Source: Alphaproteobacteria bacterium PA2
GTDB taxonomy: Bacteria > Pseudomonadota > Alphaproteobacteria > Caulobacterales > Caulobacteraceae
DNA: 64,000 nt
Direction: 5' to 3'
NCBI GenBank assembly: GCA_002256425.1
Contig: NKIZ01000001.1
Span: 3,197,001-3,261,000 of the forward strand
Part shown: positions 62,273-64,000 of the stretch, in pieces
Position numbering within the stretch: position 1 is the stretch's first letter
Layout: each line of letters opens with the position of its first letter
Position numbers and translations under genes: made by a program
The notes under the pieces: generated by a model
Seen by the model: only the letters and a program-made list of their open reading frames with translations
What the model was told of the DNA's origin: nothing
Databases searched by the model: none

Positions 62273-62362
62273 GCCCCCGCTCGAAAGCGTTGGCGTCGGC
62301 TCTGGTTTGCGCTATCCCATCTGCATCCCGGCCGGGGGCGGTCAAATGGAGCTATTGCGTTC

Positions 62363-62920
62363 ATGCGTCTGAACCAAGTGATCATCGCCACCGCCATCAT
62401 GGGTGCTGTCGGCCTCGCCGGTTGCGCCTCGGGAAAGCAGGCCCTGGGCATGGCCAAGGTCGTCCCAGATGAATTCCGCGTTGTCTCGAAGGCCCCGCTG
62501 GTGGTGCCGCCGGACTACGCCCTGCGCCCACCGGCTCCTGGCGAGCCCCGCCCGCAGGAACTGCAGCCGGAAAGCGCCGCCCGCACCGCCCTGCTGGGCC
62601 GCCGTCAGGCCGAAGACCGTTCCGGCGGTGAAGCCCTTCTGGTGACCAAGGCTGGCGCCGACAAGGCCGATCCCCTGATCCGCTTCGTCGTCGACGACGA
62701 GAATGGCGACATCTCCCACAAGGACAGATCCTTCTCGGACAAGGTCATGTTCTGGAAGAAGGGACAGCAGGCCCCGCTGGTTTCGGCCGCCGACGGCGAC
62801 AATGTGCCCGCACCCATCGACCCGGCCGCTGAAGACGCAAAGATCAAGGCCCTGATCGGCGACAAGCCGGTGATCATCGCCCGCGAGAAGTCCAGCCGGT
62901 TCAAGCTGCCGGGCCTCTAG
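62363..62920 (+). CDS. DUF3035 lipoprotein (BamF-like BAM complex subunit)
   Basis: A 185-aa lipoprotein with lipobox LAGC (Cys21) and the motif FRVVSKAPLVVPPDYALRPPAPGEPRP, which resembles the conserved N-terminal segment of BamC. DUF3035 proteins have been named BamF in alphaproteobacteria, as extra subunits of the outer-membrane protein assembly complex. The rest is charged and partly disordered, ending in SSRFKLPGL. It follows lspA by 90 bp. The BamF link is from memory of the family. Confidence 0.82.
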   Translation: MRLNQVIIATAIMGAVGLAGCASGKQALGMAKVVPDEFRVVSKAPLVVPPDYALRPPAPGEPRPQELQPESAARTALLGRRQAEDRSGGEALLVTKAGADKADPLIRFVVDDENGDISHKDRSFSDKVMFWKKGQQAPLVSAADGDNVPAPIDPAAEDAKIKALIGDKPVIIAREKSSRFKLPGL

Positions 62921-62929
62921 GGGTCAGGG

Positions 62930-63883
62930 CTAGTCCTCGCCGGGGGTCTTCACAACAAATCCGGCTGATCTCAACCTGTCCAGCACGCCCCCCTGTGAAA
63001 GCAGGGGGCGCAACTGCACCACCGCTATGGCGTGACCCGGCGTTTTCAGGGCGGCTGTGATGTCGGCGACCATGTCGCCCTTCACGCGGCCATCAAAAGC
63101 CAGGGCGCCCGGTGTCGCGGCGAGACAGCGCTCATAGGTGCGTTCCGCGGCCAGGGCGCCCATGACGTCGCCGTCCGCCCAGGCGCGGGAAGCCGCCAGG
63201 ACGCCGCCGGGGCCCTCCTCCACGTCCTGAATGGCCTCATCCAGACAGGTCTGTCCGGCGGACTGCGGCGTCTTGGCGATCTGGCCCAGCAGGGGGCCGA
63301 GGTCGTAGGCCCTCTGCACCACCCGCACCTTGCTGCGCCGGGCCAGGTAGGCGATCAGCTTGGTGGGGTCTGTGGTGGTCAGGCCGGTCTTGTCGCGATA
63401 GTCATTGATCAGGGTCAGCCCCGCCGCCAGCGGATGGCGGATCTTGTAGTGGTCGGCGGGCTGGCCGACCTTTGTTCTGGCCGCCACAAACCGTGACCGG
63501 GCGGCGCCCTCCAGACCCTCTTCAAAGGGCTTGCTGGACTTGAGCCTCAGATAGCTGAAGGCCGCGCCTGGCGCGCCGGCCAGACGAACCTTCAGTCCAT
63601 TGAAAGGCAGAATGACCTGCGTGGCCCCCTGCAGGCGCCGGTCGAAGATTACAGTGTTCCAGGCCTGACGCTTGGGGGCGATGGACGGCGTACCCAGGAC
63701 ATAGACCGTGGTGTCCCCGTCCATGACCCGCCACCAGGCTGGCCCCGGCAGGCGGGCGGTCACTACCAGTTCCTCCACAAGGGTGGCGTCTGGGTCGACC
63801 GGCTGCAGGTCGACCTGGGCCCTGGCGGCCGAGCTCAGGGTAAGGGCCAGGGCAAGGCTGGCCACAAATACCGTCCGGGTCAT
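62930..63883 (-). CDS. TraB/GumN-family exported protein
   Basis: A 317-aa protein with a signal peptide (MTRTVFVASLALALTLSSAARA). The TraB/GumN core has PAWWRVMDGDTTVYVLGTPSIAPK near residue 48, where the usual GxxH is GTPS, so the putative metal-site His of Tiki-like relatives is missing. Two Cys (QTCLDEA and ERCLAA) may form a disulfide. It may be an inactive family member with an unknown envelope role. A repeat copy lies 45 bp upstream of its start. Confidence 0.82.
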   Translation of the reverse strand: MTRTVFVASLALALTLSSAARAQVDLQPVDPDATLVEELVVTARLPGPAWWRVMDGDTTVYVLGTPSIAPKRQAWNTVIFDRRLQGATQVILPFNGLKVRLAGAPGAAFSYLRLKSSKPFEEGLEGAARSRFVAARTKVGQPADHYKIRHPLAAGLTLINDYRDKTGLTTTDPTKLIAYLARRSKVRVVQRAYDLGPLLGQIAKTPQSAGQTCLDEAIQDVEEGPGGVLAASRAWADGDVMGALAAERTYERCLAATPGALAFDGRVKGDMVADITAALKTPGHAIAVVQLRPLLSQGGVLDRLRSAGFVVKTPGED

Positions 63884-63928
63884 GGGTCACCTTTTCATCT
63901 GGCGCGTCCGCTGTCTGGAATCGTCCTA

Positions 63929-64000
63929 GAGCGCGTTCCCTTTAGACGGAATCGTCTAAAGGGTAAAACTGCGCTCTGATTCAAAGGCTTAGGGCACGCT
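63929..64000 (+). repeat. Double-hairpin intergenic repeat, copy C (cut by window end)
   Basis: It matches copies A and B from GAGCGCGTTCCC through the first hairpin and the spacer, with small changes (AAAGGCTTAGGGC). The second module lies beyond the right edge. Confidence 0.9.

Overview
The window is about 64 kb of a GC-rich alphaproteobacterial chromosome, most likely Caulobacterales (a Phenylobacterium- or Caulobacter-like genome). The evidence is a TipF-type polar EAL protein next to ribF-ileS-lspA, a DUF3035 (BamF-like) lipoprotein, an ftsEX cluster with an MJ0042 zinc-ribbon protein, an argH-lipoprotein-lysA operon and a TonB receptor. Genes are very tightly packed: ATGA start/stop overlaps are frequent, and five convergent pairs share overlapping stop codons. 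No rRNA, tRNA, CRISPR array, IS element or phage was recognised.

Layout. 1-10 kb: start of an SDR gene, an FMN-binding protein, an M20 peptidase, a ClpP-like protease with an altered triad, a GH13 enzyme, a Rieske oxygenase, a HAD phosphatase, then an SDR divergent from a MerR/B12 regulator carrying the CarH photoreceptor residues, and a thiolase-like protein. 9.9-10.8 kb is mostly non-coding. 10.8-21 kb: XRE regulator, tlpA, argH-lptM-lysA, a phosphoribosyltransferase with the zinc-ribbon protein, ftsE-ftsX-ydcF-plsC, chaC and DUF2125. 21-28.4 kb: an aromatic amino-acid group (chorismate mutase, HisC-type aminotransferase, TyrA), split by a secreted animal-type haem peroxidase and a divergently transcribed two-component system.

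28.4-43.4 kb: SMR efflux protein, Coq4-like protein, DinG-like helicase, a degenerate receiver protein, a DUF969-DUF979-DUF2891 operon, an MBL hydrolase with a three-gene 2-oxoacid:ferredoxin oxidoreductase operon, an unannotated 51-aa ORF, an aldo/keto reductase and an exported RidA protein. 43.4-64 kb: TonB receptor, tandem double-hairpin repeats, an AT-rich membrane-protein gene with a GNAT gene, a serine hydrolase with an OPT transporter, a HIG1-like protein with a cobalamin adenosyltransferase, etfBA-hbd, tipF, HAD, MaoC, ribF, ileS, lspA, bamF-like and a TraB/GumN-like gene. The window ends inside another repeat copy.

The most interesting items are the peroxidase/two-component module, the probable AdoCbl photoreceptor with its divergent SDR (a cobalamin adenosyltransferase gene lies elsewhere in the window), the receiver with Glu at the phosphosite, the Ser-His-Asn ClpP paralogue, the uncharacterised DUF969/979/2891 operon, and a double-hairpin repeat family present in four copies. 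All functions were assigned by reading motifs; no database search was run.
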